From IMG/VR virus record IMGVR_UViG_3300018422_000002, positions 64,001-93,372 of that record: a stretch of 29,372 nt of DNA; one strand, given 5' to 3'. Each line of letters begins with the position of its first letter. Position 1 is the first letter of the stretch. Shown here one piece after another: positions 21,996 through 28,357 of the stretch. The DNA is from a virus. The translations under genes and the position numbers were made by a program. A model generated the notes under the pieces. That model did no database searches. It worked only from the letters and a program-made list of their open reading frames with translations, and was not told the DNA's origin.

Positions 21996-22070
21996 TGGTG
22001 GCGGGGGCCGGACTCGAACCGACATCTCCCGGGTTATGAGCCCGGTTCTCTACCGTTAAGATACCCCGCA
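21996..22070 (-). tRNA. tRNA-Met(CAU), initiator-like, CCA encoded
   Basis: A full cloverleaf is read on the minus strand. The acceptor has six G-C/C-G pairs (GCGGGG with CCCCGC) and a U-C mismatch at 1-72. The D-arm is closed by TCTT/GAGA, the anticodon stem is CCGGG/CCCGG with loop CTCATAA (CAU), the variable loop is 5 nt, and the T-arm is GTCGG TTCGAGT CCGGC, followed by A and an encoded CCA. The 1-72 mismatch and the three consecutive G-C pairs next to the anticodon loop are hallmarks of bacterial initiator tRNA. The C11-G24 pair is elongator-like. It lies exactly between the two halves of the candidate permuted tRNA, with single-base spacers. Confidence 0.85.
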
Positions 22071-22071
22071 C

Positions 22072-22115
22072 TGGAGCTCCCGGCTGGATTCGAACCAGCG
22101 CCTCAAAGTTCACGT
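22072..22115 (-). tRNA. tRNA 3'-half (T-arm, acceptor 3' strand, CCA), partner of the 5'-half at 21941-21994
   Basis: The T-arm GCTGG TTCGAAT CCAGC is canonical and is followed by the acceptor 3' strand CGGGAGC, discriminator U and encoded CCA (22072-22074). The upstream 75 nt contain no acceptor 5' strand that pairs with it and no recognisable D-arm at the right distance. The complementary strand GCTCCTG instead lies downstream, beyond the tRNA-Met gene. The 5' border of this half is uncertain. Confidence 0.4.
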
Positions 22116-22183
22116 CCCACGTCGTTAGACCCGACGATCGACGGTGTGTCTGCGTCTCGTAGCGTTCGTCTGCGTCTTGCCTG

Positions 22184-22215
22184 GCGGCTGCCTCTACCAG
22201 TTGGGCTACACCGGC
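22184..22215 (-). tRNA. tRNA 5'-half (acceptor, D-arm, anticodon 5' strand), partner of the 3'-half at 22312-22346
   Basis: The minus-strand half begins GCCGGTG (22215-22209), then TA, a D-arm GCC/GGC with an AACTGGTA loop containing the conserved GG, a purine at 26, and GCCGC as the 5' side of the anticodon stem. No 3' half follows that matches GCCGGTG. The exact complement CACCGGC ends the half at 22313-22319, which lies upstream on the same strand. Positions 32 onward run into a GACGCAGACGAACG repeat shared with the other half. Confidence 0.5.
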
Positions 22216-22311
22216 GAACGGTGACCCCGCTGCGATGAATTCAACGGGGGCACCGGTTCCTCGTCTCCGGAGCAAGTGGTGACGGAGGTGATCCCTAGCC
22301 AAAGGAGATCG
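22216..22311 (-). other. Spacer between the permuted tRNA halves, with a 16S 3'-tail-like sequence
   Basis: This 96-nt minus-strand segment separates the 3'-half from the 5'-half of the candidate permuted tRNA. It holds a strong hairpin, GGTG-C-CCCCG/CGGGG-T-CACC, with a 15-nt loop, in its downstream half. Nearer the 3'-half lies GGATCACCTCC (22294-22284), an exact 11-nt match to the 3' end of bacterial 16S rRNA, the anti-Shine-Dalgarno. No protein or complete tRNA was found here. Confidence 0.5.
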
Positions 22312-22346
22312 TGCCGGTGGAAGGACTCGAACCTCCACTGTACCGC
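22312..22346 (-). tRNA. tRNA 3'-half (anticodon 3' strand, variable loop, T-arm, acceptor), partner of the 5'-half at 22184-22215
   Basis: Read on the minus strand: GCGGT (anticodon 3' strand), ACAGT (five-base variable loop), GGAGG TTCGAGT CCTTC (T-arm), CACCGGC (acceptor) and discriminator A. With the downstream half GCCGGTG...GCCGC it completes a class I tRNA: 7-bp acceptor, D-arm, 5-bp anticodon stem (one G-U), 5-nt variable loop. In the linear order a weaker alternative exists: GACGGTG at 22414-22420 with a poor D-arm and a 28-nt anticodon loop, with one acceptor mismatch. The permuted pairing is better on every helix. Confidence 0.5.
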
Positions 22347-22366
22347 GTCGGCGGTCTACGTCGTTC

Positions 22367-22384
22367 GTCTGCGTCTGCGTCTGC
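22367..22384 (-). repeat. Three GCAGAC units next to the tRNA 3'-half
   Basis: On the minus strand the hexamer GCAGAC occurs three times in a row, then GAACGACG. A 14-nt word from it, GACGCAGACGAACG, recurs at 22163-22176 just after the 5'-half. The two copies therefore flank the outer ends of the candidate permuted tRNA. They could be recombination scars or targets of processing. Confidence 0.55.
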
Positions 22385-22525
22385 GCTACGTAGAACAGAC
22401 TACCGACCGTCGTCACCGTCGTCGTGATGCCGCGTAGCTAGATCGACTACGAACGACGATAGGACCGACCGGCGACGTAGTTCGTCACCGGACGGTCCTC
22501 GTTGGACGGCGTTCGTCGGTAGTCG

Positions 22526-23047
22526 TTACGCGTCCGACCGCCGCAGATACGACAGCGTGATGACGGCGGCGACGACGGCGAGCAGTAGTACGCCGAACGC
22601 AACCAGCGGACCGACGTACGGCGATCCGCCGGACAACCTGACGTCGTTCGGGCCGCTGCCCACGGCGAGCGCGGCCACGTCGGTGGTCGTAGTCCGTCGC
22701 ACGTACGGGGTCGTCCACGTCGTGGTCGCGTTCGTCACCGACGTGCCCGGTGGCGTCGTCAACTTGACCGTGGTCGTAGGCCTGACGACCGTCCTCGACG
22801 TCGTCGTGCTCGTGGGCCTGACGGTCGTCCTCGTCGTCCTCGTCGCGGTCGTCGCGGTCGTCGCGGTCGTCGGTACCGGCGTGGTAGTCATCACCGGCGG
22901 TGGCGGCGAGGTCGTCGTCGATGCCTCCGTGATGATCGGTGACTCCTCGGCCGTCGGCTGGGCGGCCTCGGCGTACGCGACCCCGCCGAGCACGCTCGCG
23001 CCGACCAGCGCGAACGTGACGATGAGACCGCGAGCGAACTCCCTCAT
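22526..23047 (-). CDS. Thr-rich stalked membrane protein (signal peptide, C-terminal TM)
   Basis: ATG 23047 with AGGAGG 8 nt upstream gives 173 residues. Residues about 1-30 are a signal peptide (FARGLIVTFALVGASVLGGV, then AYAEAAQ). Residues about 35-115 are a Thr/Pro/Ser/Val-rich stalk (for example TTTPVPTTATTATTATRTTR), which resembles mucin-like or glycosylated cell-surface linkers. The C-terminus has a hydrophobic helix (VGPLVAFGVLLLAVVAAVI) and RRSDA. It is a type I membrane protein exposed outside the host cell. A role in superinfection exclusion or surface change is possible. No LPXTG motif is visible. Confidence 0.75.
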   Translation of the reverse strand: MREFARGLIVTFALVGASVLGGVAYAEAAQPTAEESPIITEASTTTSPPPPVMTTTPVPTTATTATTATRTTRTTVRPTSTTTSRTVVRPTTTVKLTTPPGTSVTNATTTWTTPYVRRTTTTDVAALAVGSGPNDVRLSGGSPYVGPLVAFGVLLLAVVAAVITLSYLRRSDA

Positions 23048-23820
23048 CACAGGTCCTCCAGGAGGTAGTCGAACACCGGGCGAGCGACGTCGACGTCCTC
23101 GACGTCGACCGACGACGCGCGCTGACGCGCCTCCTCGACGGCCGTGCGCAGCGCCTCGATCCGCTGGAGCAACCGGGTCTTTCGCTCGAGCGGCAGTGCG
23201 CCTGACCGACGGATGAGCGTCCAGAAGCCGTCCACGACGTCCTCGGTGAACGTCTCAACCTGCGCCGGATGACGGTCGGTCGCCTCGTACTTGACGTGGT
23301 TCCTCAGGACCTTCTTGGTCCGGTGCGTGGTGATCGGCTCGGCCACGTTGGCGGCGACCGCCTCGTCGTAGTTCCACGCGACGCCGGGATCCAGCGTCGG
23401 CAGCTCCTTGACGTACTTGCGCACGTCGTCCAGCTCGCGCGTCAGGTACAGCAGGAACTGCGCTGGTACGTCGGTAAGCAGCGTCCGGTAGACCGGCTCA
23501 CCGGTCGTGCTAACCGCGCCGGTTGGGACCATAACGTCGGCGCGGGCAAACTGGTTGCCTCGGTCGACCGTCGCCATCAGGTTCCAGTCGCGCGCGACGG
23601 CCTGGACGAGCGCGTTGAGCGCCGCGTCACCGTTCAGCTGGACGTGCTTGTTCTCGGCGGGAAGCTGATCGCCGTCGTCGTTCTTCGGTTGGTAGGTCCG
23701 CGTCAGGCCCTCGTACAGCTCGGGTCGCGCCGACGCGCGGTGCGCGGCGGTCAGCTGCTCCGTCTTGAGTCCCTGGACCCCCTTCCGCAGCGCGACGAAC
23801 GTGTGAAGTGGCTTGGCCAT
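23047..23820 (-). CDS. Conserved-looking actinophage protein, unknown
   Basis: ATG 23820 (MAKPLHTFVALRKG) has GAGGAG 6 nt upstream; 257 residues. The first part (KTEQLTAAHRASARPELYEG) is helical. Later motifs include HVQLNGDAALNALVQAVARD, PAQFLLYLTRELDDVRKYV, then VLRNHVKYEATDRHPAQVE near residue 195, and a long charged helix at the end. I recognise this as a phage-type conserved protein but cannot give a function. It shares its stop with the start of the Thr-rich membrane protein. Confidence 0.65.
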   Translation of the reverse strand: MAKPLHTFVALRKGVQGLKTEQLTAAHRASARPELYEGLTRTYQPKNDDGDQLPAENKHVQLNGDAALNALVQAVARDWNLMATVDRGNQFARADVMVPTGAVSTTGEPVYRTLLTDVPAQFLLYLTRELDDVRKYVKELPTLDPGVAWNYDEAVAANVAEPITTHRTKKVLRNHVKYEATDRHPAQVETFTEDVVDGFWTLIRRSGALPLERKTRLLQRIEALRTAVEEARQRASSVDVEDVDVARPVFDYLLEDL

Positions 23821-23911
23821 GCGTCTCTCCTCATCGGGTCTCTCATCTGCGTCTAACGGGATCGAGGCCGCGCCGTTCTGCACGACGCGACCTCGACGTC
23901 TGGTCGACCGC

Positions 23912-24820
23912 CTAGTTGCCGTCGCCGACGATGACCGGTGAGCCGTACGGCACCGGGATCGCCTTGATCTTGCCGGACTTGATGGCGTCGTTCAACGCCT
24001 GCTGGCGCTTGTACTCCAGGTAGGCGTTGATGCCGCCGGGGAAGCTCGCGGCGGCATCCTTGTCGATGTTCGCGGCGTCGGCCACGATCTGCGCCGCGCT
24101 CCGCTGCGCCTCGGCGTCCGCGATCTCGGGACGGACCCCGGGCTGCTGCAGGACGACCTCGGTCACCTTGAAGACGGTCACACCGCCGGTCAGCTTCCTG
24201 AGCATGTCCGGCAGCTTCGTTCGGACGTCCGTCTCCCACCGCGCGCGTGCGTTGCCGTCGGTCCGCAGCTCGGCGAGCGTGCTCGCCAGCGCGCTGTCGT
24301 CCACGATGCGATCGACCGCGAAGCCCATGTACTGCTCGAGAAAGTTGCTCCAGCCCTCGCCGTACGCCTCGTTGCCGGCGGTGTTGTAGACCGGCTTACT
24401 CGGGTCCTTGGTACCGAACTTCTCGTGGAAGTACTGCGCGGTACCGCCGGGCCACACCTTACCGTCCGGGTCGGTGAACCTGGCGCAGCTCAGCGTCAGG
24501 CTGAACTTGACCGTGCCGGTGACGCGCAGCTGCTGGGTGTCCTTGGACACGGCGGTCAGCGGCGCGGTGTCGGCCGTCTTGGCGTCGCTGAACGTGAAGT
24601 CCCGGCCACCGGTCGGGTAGTAGTACTGCAGGTCGCCCCAGTCCTGCGCGTCGCGGGCGCTGCCGGCGAAGCACTCGAAGAACGAGCGCGACTCCACGAC
24701 GCCGCCCTCGTACTGGAGGGCCACCTCGGATGCGCCGGTCGTGACGTACGAGCACGCGGACAGCGCGGCGAGCGCCGCGCCTCCCAGCGTCGCGAGCGCG
24801 ACGCGTCTGGTCAGCTTCAC
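23912..24820 (-). CDS. SPFH/Band-7-like lipoprotein
   Basis: GTG 24820 shares GTGA with the stop of the preceding membrane-protein gene and gives 302 residues. The N-terminus KLTRRVALATLGGAALAALSACS is a lipoprotein signal with an LSAC lipobox. The next 200 residues fit an SPFH/prohibitin-like fold: SEVALQYEGGVVESRSFFEC and RVTGTVKFSLTL, then a charged helical region (AEAQRSAAQIVADAANIDKD) typical of the SPFH tail. Such proteins form membrane rings or scaffolds. Phage versions are known from actinophages but their role is unclear. With the next gene it forms a membrane pair. Confidence 0.7.
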   Translation of the reverse strand: MKLTRRVALATLGGAALAALSACSYVTTGASEVALQYEGGVVESRSFFECFAGSARDAQDWGDLQYYYPTGGRDFTFSDAKTADTAPLTAVSKDTQQLRVTGTVKFSLTLSCARFTDPDGKVWPGGTAQYFHEKFGTKDPSKPVYNTAGNEAYGEGWSNFLEQYMGFAVDRIVDDSALASTLAELRTDGNARARWETDVRTKLPDMLRKLTGGVTVFKVTEVVLQQPGVRPEIADAEAQRSAAQIVADAANIDKDAAASFPGGINAYLEYKRQQALNDAIKSGKIKAIPVPYGSPVIVGDGN

Positions 24821-25110
24821 TTCTTCTCCTTCTCTCCTACGATCTGGTCGAAGTAGCCGGTCAGTTGCTCCTGGACGATGTCCAGGAACGCGAGGCCGAC
24901 GTCGTCGTTCACGCTCGAACGCCACAGGTTGACGGTCTTCTGTAGCTTGTGGATCGCCAGCACCGCGTCGTGGCGCTCGCGCACGATCCGGTTGAACTCA
25001 CGACGCCGAGGTGTCGTGGTACCGCTGGCGGCACGCACGACCTTGATCAACACGACGCCGACGATCATCAACACGACGGCGGCACCGGCCACGCTCAGTA
25101 CGGGTCCCAA
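24817..25110 (-). CDS. Small membrane protein with coiled-coil C-terminus
   Basis: Protein of 97 residues from TTG 25110, AGGAGACAAG upstream. The N-terminal helix GPVLSVAGAAVVLMIVGVVLI is a single membrane segment, followed by basic residues and a helical segment (RIVRERHDAVLAIHKLQ...) that could form a coiled coil. It overlaps the SPFH-like gene by 4 nt and may act with it in the membrane. No family is recognised. Confidence 0.65.
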   Translation of the reverse strand: MGPVLSVAGAAVVLMIVGVVLIKVVRAASGTTTPRRREFNRIVRERHDAVLAIHKLQKTVNLWRSSVNDDVGLAFLDIVQEQLTGYFDQIVGEKEKK

Positions 25111-25163
25111 CTTGTCTCCTAGGTCGTCTGGTCGTCGGTCGCGTTAGATCGTAGCGCGACGCG

Positions 25164-25349
25164 TCACGGCGTCGGTGACGTACCTTCGTCGGTTGTTCCC
25201 GCCACCTGCCGCAGTAGCGGCAGTACCAGATCGTCGACGATCCACTCGTGGAACGAGCGCGACTCGTCGTCGCTGTGCTGGTACGCGTGTGCCAGCTGAT
25301 GAAGCACCAACACCAGCGACTCGCGGTCCGGAAGATCCCTACGCGTCAC
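25164..25349 (-). CDS. Small protein, unknown
   Basis: GTG 25349 with AGGAG 8 nt upstream is preferred over an upstream start, giving 61 residues. The middle (SLVLVLHQLAHAYQHSDDESRS then FHEWIVDDLVLPLLRQVAG) is a helical His-rich region. It overlaps the preceding gene by 11 nt. No family is recognised. Confidence 0.6.
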   Translation of the reverse strand: MTRRDLPDRESLVLVLHQLAHAYQHSDDESRSFHEWIVDDLVLPLLRQVAGTTDEGTSPTP

Positions 25350-25650
25350 GTTCACGTCTCCTCTCACGTCGTTCGTCGAGCCAGCAGTCGATGTTCGTCC
25401 TTCCCCACCGGAGCTGCCAGATCAACCAGCGCGGGTCGACGTAGCGGACGACGTACGGCAGCACTAGTACGTCGCAGGTGTCGCAGCGGTTGAACCGCAG
25501 CCGCCAGAACATGCCCTCGTAGAGGGTGCCCTCTCGGCCGCCGACCAGGCGACCGTCGTCACAGTGGTCCACCTTGGCGGACCGCAGCCCGCCGCCGGCC
25601 CAGCCGGGACAGCGATGCATCTTGTCGTAACACGGTCGACTGAGCCTCAC
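25339..25650 (-). CDS. Small protein with CxxC motifs, unknown
   Basis: Protein of 103 residues from GTG 25650, overlapping the preceding stop by 4 nt. It has CYDKMHRCPGW and CDTCDVLVLP, hence a possible zinc site, with many Trp and Arg residues and a basic tail (DERRERRRERDA). It may bind nucleic acid. No family is recognised. Confidence 0.6.
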   Translation of the reverse strand: MRLSRPCYDKMHRCPGWAGGGLRSAKVDHCDDGRLVGGREGTLYEGMFWRLRFNRCDTCDVLVLPYVVRYVDPRWLIWQLRWGRTNIDCWLDERRERRRERDA

Positions 25651-25802
25651 TTGAGGTAGTCCTGCCAGTACTCACTCGGTGACGTCGGCTCCTCGCCGAG
25701 CACCCAGCGCAGTGCCTGGACGACGTCCTCGGCCTCGCTGCTAGTCTCACTGATCGGCAGCAGGGCATCGACCTGCGCGACGATCTCCTGGAAGGTCCTC
25801 AT
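25647..25802 (-). CDS. Small helical protein, 51 residues
   Basis: An ATG at 25802 opens a 51-residue frame (MRTFQEIVAQVDALLPISET at the start, ending SEYWQDYLK) that overlaps the next gene by GTGA. It is short, acidic and helical and carries normal codon bias. A GTGAG stretch serves as a weak ribosome site. No family is recognised. Confidence 0.6.
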   Translation of the reverse strand: MRTFQEIVAQVDALLPISETSSEAEDVVQALRWVLGEEPTSPSEYWQDYLK

Positions 25803-25806
25803 GATC

Positions 25807-25950
25807 TCACTTCTTTTTCTTCTCAGAAGGTGGTGGCGGCTTCTCTGCGACGCCGAGGCACAGCTCGGTGTGCTCGACCGGCGGGTAGCTACCGCGCGTG
25901 GTCCGGTACGGGTGAGGATCGTGAACGGTCGTACGTCCGCAGTTGCTCAT
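25807..25950 (-). CDS. Small Pro/Lys-tailed protein, 47 residues
   Basis: ATG 25950 opens 47 residues: MSNCGRTTVHDPHPYRTTRG near the start and a PPPPSEKKKK end. It is followed after 4 nt by the start of the 51-residue protein. The Lys-rich tail and Pro run suggest a charged flexible end. No family is recognised. Confidence 0.55.
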   Translation of the reverse strand: MSNCGRTTVHDPHPYRTTRGSYPPVEHTELCLGVAEKPPPPSEKKKK

Positions 25951-25956
25951 CGTCTC

Positions 25957-26139
25957 TCACGTTGACCTTCGAGCCACGCGTCGGGCGCGTGCGTCGGCAC
26001 GACGTTGACGTCGGCGCGCGTCGTCGCGTACGTAGTTGATCGCCGCCCAGTAGTACGTCGTGTGATCGTAGAACGGGTCCCGCGTGACGCGACGGTGGTA
26101 GCGCATGAACATCAGTCGTCGCGCCGTTCGTCCCTTCAC
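25957..26139 (-). CDS. Small basic protein, unknown
   Basis: GTG 26139 with GGGGTG upstream opens 60 residues. It is very basic, with Arg-rich ends (KGRTARRLMFMRYHRRVTRD at the start and a DARRRQRRADARARRVARRS end) around an aromatic core (PFYDHTTYYWAAINYV). A nucleic-acid-binding role is plausible. A different-frame reading of the same region lacks the aromatic residues and was rejected. Confidence 0.55.
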   Translation of the reverse strand: MKGRTARRLMFMRYHRRVTRDPFYDHTTYYWAAINYVRDDARRRQRRADARARRVARRST

Positions 26140-26145
26140 TACGGT

Positions 26146-26358
26146 TCACCCCGGACGGTTCGTGGTACGGGCTAGGCCGGCCTGACAGGTGTTCAGGTGG
26201 CCCAGCAGCGACCGCGACGACACCCAGTGGGGCTTACCGTGCGGACACCGCACGCGGTCGACCAGCTCACGTCTTACGTTGGCGCGACCACGCGCGAGCG
26301 TGGTCCAGTCGCCGGTCTTGCGGTGCTGACCACTTCCCTTGTTGTGTCCTCGTGACAT
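26146..26358 (-). CDS. Small basic protein with CxH...H...C pattern, unknown
   Basis: ATG 26358 has AAGGAG 7 nt upstream; 70 residues. It begins SRGHNKGSGQHRKTG and contains RCPHGKPHWVSSRSLLGHLNTC, a C-H-H-C pattern that may be a small zinc finger. It is the first gene after Ro60 on this strand. No family is recognised. Confidence 0.65.
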   Translation of the reverse strand: MSRGHNKGSGQHRKTGDWTTLARGRANVRRELVDRVRCPHGKPHWVSSRSLLGHLNTCQAGLARTTNRPG

Positions 26359-26386
26359 AGATCTCTCCTTGGTTGTGTTAACGCCG

Positions 26387-28042
26387 TCAGACGTCGCCTC
26401 GTGCGAAGTCCGAGATCAACTCCGGCGTCGCCGTGTCAAAGCCCACGACGTCCAGCGACAGCGGATCGGCCGGGTCCGCGACGGTCAGCTCGGTCGCGGT
26501 CATGCCGACCACGATCAGCCGCGCCGCGATGCCGGTGCGCTCGCGGTACCGCCGCAGCGCCTCGTGTGGGTGCACACGACCGGCCCAGGTCTCGTTGTCC
26601 GTGTAGATCACGAACGTGTCGACCTCGAGGCCGTACTCCAGCGCGTACAGCATCGGCAGCGCGCAGTCCGTGCGACCGAACGGTAGCGACTGGACGTGTC
26701 GAATCACGTCGTCGAGTCGCTGACGCGTCGAGATCGCCAGCGGCGCCACGGCGGGCGTGGACCGGTAGCCGTATGTGCTCGTCGGACCCACGCCGGTGAA
26801 CGCCAGCAGCTCGTAGCTGCTCTCCACGTTCGCCGTGACCAGCGCGAGCGCGGCGGACGCGTCGCGCGGCGTCAGCGGCGTCTTGGCGATCTGGGACTGA
26901 GTCATCGAGCCGGACACGTCCAGCGCGAGCAGTAGCCGGCGCCCGGTCGGCGTCACGGCACCGAACGCGGCGTAGAACGCGGCGTCGAGCGCGTCCACGA
27001 TCGGACGCGACGGCGTCCACGTCGAGCTGCCCCGGTCCGAGCGACCGGACGCGTAGGTGCGCTGCGCGACGAGCAGCGACAGCGGGTGCACGCGACCACG
27101 GCGCAGCCGCTCGACGTCGGTAAGTAGCCGCACGACGTGCGGCGTCCAATTACCGGTCGCCGTGACCATGCCGAGCCGCGTGAGACGTGGTAGCTGTCGC
27201 ATGAGCGCGGTCGCCGGTACGCCGACCTCGAGCAGCGCATCCCAGACCTCGGTGGTGTTGATGACCTCGTCCGACAACGTCTCCCACGGCAGACGGTAGG
27301 TGCGCACGAGCTGGGCGGCACGTCGCCGGTTCGTCTCGCGGCGGACGCGCTCGTAGCCCTCGACGAGCCACAGCGGGTCGTCGGTGGGCAGCGGCGACGT
27401 CAGGTCCAGGTCGTGACGACCGGTCGTCCAGCCGAGCAGGAAGTCACGCGCGTCGTCGCCCGGCAGCGGCCGGGGGTGCGCCTTCCGCAGCACGTCGCGG
27501 TGCGTCCACCCCTCGCGCTGCCGGTACTTGACGAGCTGGTAGGCGACGTCCTCGACGGAGCCCTCGAGGTACCACCTACCGACGCCTCGACGCAGCGTCG
27601 GACCCCAGCCTCGGAACTGCTGGACGTAGTTCAGGAACGTGAACAGGTGCGTCCCAGTGCGCGCGACGCGTCGCAGCTGGGAGAGCGCGTACCAGCGGGC
27701 GCTGGCGTCGCCCTCCGACGCGGCCACGGCGAGCGCGAACAGCGCGGGCTCCGGGCGCGGCGCGCGGCCGGACTCGGACACCTCGACGATCACGTCGACG
27801 AGCTGCCGGTGGTGCGTGCTCGCCGCGTCGACGACGACCTGGGCGTTCTCGAGCGTGAGCTCACGCTCGCCGACGTGGTACGTACCACCGGCGACGCCCA
27901 GCACGAGAAAGCGACGCAGCCGCTGGAGCGCGTCGACGGTGAACGAGAAGCCGCCCGCGTGGTTCGGAACCTGGCGCGGGTCGGCGGCGCGGGACTGCGG
28001 CGTGGTGCGCGTGGACACGCGGCGCAGCGGATCGGTGGTCAT
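26387..28042 (-). CDS. rsr: Ro60/TROVE-domain RNA-binding protein
   Basis: The ATG at 28042 is chosen because AGGAG lies about 9 nt upstream; 551 residues. A longer reading upstream runs into the structured RNA units. The TROVE domain begins near VPNHAGGFSFTVDALQRLRR and continues with TYHVGERELTLENAQVVVD, then ARWYALSQLRRVARTGTHLF and GWTHRDVLRKAHP. The C-terminal von Willebrand-like domain has a MIDAS: DVSGS (375-379), Thr458 in FGRTD and Asp482 in YTDNE. Ro60 proteins form a ring that binds misfolded RNA and Y RNAs, and in bacteria they tether exonuclease PNPase. Four Y-like RNA units lie immediately upstream (28070-28448). This is one of the better-supported functional calls in the window. 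Confidence 0.9.
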   Translation of the reverse strand: MTTDPLRRVSTRTTPQSRAADPRQVPNHAGGFSFTVDALQRLRRFLVLGVAGGTYHVGERELTLENAQVVVDAASTHHRQLVDVIVEVSESGRAPRPEPALFALAVAASEGDASARWYALSQLRRVARTGTHLFTFLNYVQQFRGWGPTLRRGVGRWYLEGSVEDVAYQLVKYRQREGWTHRDVLRKAHPRPLPGDDARDFLLGWTTGRHDLDLTSPLPTDDPLWLVEGYERVRRETNRRRAAQLVRTYRLPWETLSDEVINTTEVWDALLEVGVPATALMRQLPRLTRLGMVTATGNWTPHVVRLLTDVERLRRGRVHPLSLLVAQRTYASGRSDRGSSTWTPSRPIVDALDAAFYAAFGAVTPTGRRLLLALDVSGSMTQSQIAKTPLTPRDASAALALVTANVESSYELLAFTGVGPTSTYGYRSTPAVAPLAISTRQRLDDVIRHVQSLPFGRTDCALPMLYALEYGLEVDTFVIYTDNETWAGRVHPHEALRRYRERTGIAARLIVVGMTATELTVADPADPLSLDVVGFDTATPELISDFARGDV

Positions 28043-28069
28043 CGGTCGAGAGCTCCTAACGTGATACGA

Positions 28070-28159
28070 CGACGGCGTCGCGAGCGAGTGTGACGGTGAC
28101 CGGTTGGAATCATCTTGGAAGGGTGATAACCGACCACCTGGCGGCCCGCGACGCCGTCG
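28070..28159. ncRNA. Structured RNA unit 1 (Y-like RNA, next to Ro60)
   Basis: A perfect 13-bp terminal stem (28070-28082 with 28147-28159) encloses AGCGAGTG...GCGGCC. The second helix is GGTG/CACC, then a symmetric AC/AC loop, then CGG/CCG, and an apical hairpin ATCATC...GGTGAT. Strand is unresolved: on the minus strand the AC/AC loop becomes tandem G-U pairs and transcription would run into the Ro60 gene, but the apical stem is better paired on the plus strand. The sequence of its terminal stem is unrelated to those of units 2-4, yet complementarity is kept. Confidence 0.75.
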
Positions 28160-28168
28160 AACGTGGGT

Positions 28169-28245
28169 GGAACGAGCGAGTGATTGACGACCGGTGTTTT
28201 GTGTACCAGTTACAGTGGTTAACCGACCGTCGAGCGGCCCGTCCC
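28169..28245. ncRNA. Structured RNA unit 2 (Y-like RNA)
   Basis: It has the same AGCGAG...GCGGCC frame. The terminal stem GGAACG/CGTCCC is short, and its one A-C pair becomes G-U on the minus strand. The second helix GACG/CGTC replaces GGTG/CACC of unit 1 at the same position, followed by the AC/AC loop and CGG/CCG. On the minus strand the apical hairpin is ACCA/TGGT with a 7-nt loop. This unit has the weakest terminal stem of the four. Confidence 0.65.
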
Positions 28246-28253
28246 TAAGGCTA

Positions 28254-28329
28254 GCGCGGTGAGCGAGTGGTTGTCGACCGGGTTTACACCTCAGAATGGT
28301 TAACCGACCGAACGAGCGGCCCACCGCGC
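28254..28329. ncRNA. Structured RNA unit 3 (Y-like RNA)
   Basis: The terminal stem GCGCGGTG/CACCGCGC (8 bp) frames AGCGAG...GCGGCC. The second helix is TCG/CGA, then AC/AC and CGG/CCG. The apical hairpin TTA-ACC...GGT-TAA has one bulged base and a 7-nt loop. All inner helices agree with units 1, 2 and 4 in position. Confidence 0.75.
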
Positions 28330-28357
28330 GTCGCCTATACGCTGTTGAGTTGTCGTC

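Noticed and set aside
22312-22420. A linear tRNA from GACGGTG (22414-22420) to the 3'-half at 22312
   Set aside because: It needs an acceptor mismatch, has a 3-bp D-stem and a 28-nt anticodon loop with GCAGAC repeats. The permuted partner fits better. It remains the main alternative for the 3'-half.
22557-23216. Plus-strand Val-rich ORF
   Set aside because: It is the antisense shadow of the Thr-rich stalk protein and the preceding gene. Its composition follows from the sense strand.
25889-26149. 86-residue ORF overlapping the small basic protein
   Set aside because: Its frame lacks aromatic residues and has composition typical of a shadow frame. The 60-residue frame has a plausible ribosome site and an aromatic core.
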